DNA of 6,646 bases, taken from Chloroflexota bacterium (GTDB lineage Bacteria; Chloroflexota; Anaerolineae; Anaerolineales; E44-bin32). The notes under the pieces are model-generated. The model was not told the origin of the DNA and made no database searches. It saw nothing but the letters and a program-made list of their open reading frames with translations. The DNA lies in assembly GCA_026390045.1 (NCBI GenBank), contig JAPLGR010000225.1:1-6646 (forward strand), written 5' to 3'. This document shows positions 6,134 to 6,646 of the stretch, piece by piece. Position numbers and translations under genes: made by a program. The first letter of the stretch is position 1. The number at the start of each line of letters is the position of its first letter.

Positions 6134-6646
6134 GGAGTGGGCTCGCTCGGAGTCCGCAGGTAGACCGGGACCACCTCAGAGGGCTGGATGTCCCAACCCG
6201 ATCGAAGCTTGTGCCAGGCGATCTCCGCCAGGACGCCGGGCCGGCGGACACACAGCGCCGGGGGTGCCAGCCGCGCCTCGGGATGACTGGCGAGCGCCTC
6301 GCGACTCTCTTTCTCCAGCTCGCCGCACACGTAACTGGGCGACGTAATGCGCTCACGCATCTCCGATACCGTCATCACCTCCGGTTCGGCCGTCGCCTGC
6401 CAGCCGGAGGCCTTCCATTTGTACCATACTCCAACCATACGCCCCCGTCCGGCGTGCAACAGGGCCAACATCGGTTCGTCACGGCGCGGCTGACCCCAGG
6501 CCAGGATGTCGAGCGTGGGAACGCCGACGATCGGGATGTGATGGGCCAGCGCCAGTCCTTTGGCGAACGCCAGACCAATCCGCAAGCCGGTGAATGATCC
6601 CGGACCGATAGCGACAGCAACCGCGCTCAGCTGCCGCGGTGTCACA
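6130..6646 (-). CDS. tsaB: tRNA threonylcarbamoyladenosine (t6A37) synthesis protein TsaB, 5' end missing
   Basis: About 171 residues are visible and the frame is open to the right edge. TsaB is normally about 220-235 residues, so roughly 60-70 N-terminal residues, including the first LDTS-type strand of the ASKHA fold, lie outside the window. The GTG near 6645 is therefore internal, not the start. TsaB binds TsaD (with TsaE) in the complex that moves the threonylcarbamoyl group onto A37 of ANN-decoding tRNAs. The signature AIGPGSFTGLRIGLAFAKGL is clear, preceded by the typical TPRQLSAVAV and followed by PIVGVPTLDILAW. The C-terminus PVYLRTPSEPTP fits the usual end of the family. TsaB is a non-catalytic scaffold, so active-site checks do not apply. 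The stop overlaps the rimI start by 4 bases (GTGA). Confidence 0.96.
   Translation of the reverse strand, partial: VTPRQLSAVAVAIGPGSFTGLRIGLAFAKGLALAHHIPIVGVPTLDILAWGQPRRDEPMLALLHAGRGRMVGVWYKWKASGWQATAEPEVMTVSEMRERITSPSYVCGELEKESREALASHPEARLAPPALCVRRPGVLAEIAWHKLRSGWDIQPSEVVPVYLRTPSEPTP

Noticed and set aside
6643..6645. GTG near the right edge as the start of TsaB
   Set aside because: Starting there would remove the whole first part of the ASKHA fold. The preceding family sequence is expected outside the window, so the gene is cut by the window edge.
1..6646. A defence system, mobile element, CRISPR array or novel multi-gene system
   Set aside because: Every base is accounted for by eight genes of known families and their short junctions. 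No repeats, integrase, transposase, nuclease or toxin-like genes are seen.

Overview
The window is a GC-rich, fully coding stretch of bacterial chromosome. All eight genes lie on the minus strand, so they read from the right edge to the left. The organism is most likely a member of the Chloroflexota (Anaerolineae-like). This rests on my recollection of how the family 4 uracil-DNA glycosylase, RimI and TsaB proteins look in that group and of their tsaB-rimI-udg order; no search was run.

Right part (6646 to about 5010): a housekeeping block of tsaB (tRNA t6A synthesis, 5' end outside the window), rimI (ribosomal protein N-acetyltransferase) and a 4Fe-4S family 4 uracil-DNA glycosylase. The three are joined by two identical 4-base GTGA overlaps. 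The glycosylase ends in a textbook beta-clamp-binding pentapeptide, QLSLF.

Left part (4979 to 1): a surface polysaccharide block. A WbpA-type UDP-sugar 6-dehydrogenase and a UDP-glucuronate-4-epimerase-like SDR protein would make an activated uronic acid (UDP-GalNAcA or UDP-GalA). A Wzx-like flippase moves lipid-linked glycans across the membrane, and a GT4 glycosyltransferase adds sugars on the cytoplasmic side. The last gene, cut by the left edge, is a membrane protein that looks like a GT-C glycosyltransferase.

Spacing is very tight throughout: overlaps of 4, 4, 1 and 8 bases and gaps of 30, 6 and 6 bases. There is no visible terminator or promoter inside, so the whole window may be one transcription unit, with the 30-base gap after the glycosylase as the only plausible seam. 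There is no non-coding stretch over 300 bases. I found no RNA gene, mobile element, CRISPR array or repeat. I did not find a previously undescribed system; the findings are details of known families and of gene junctions.
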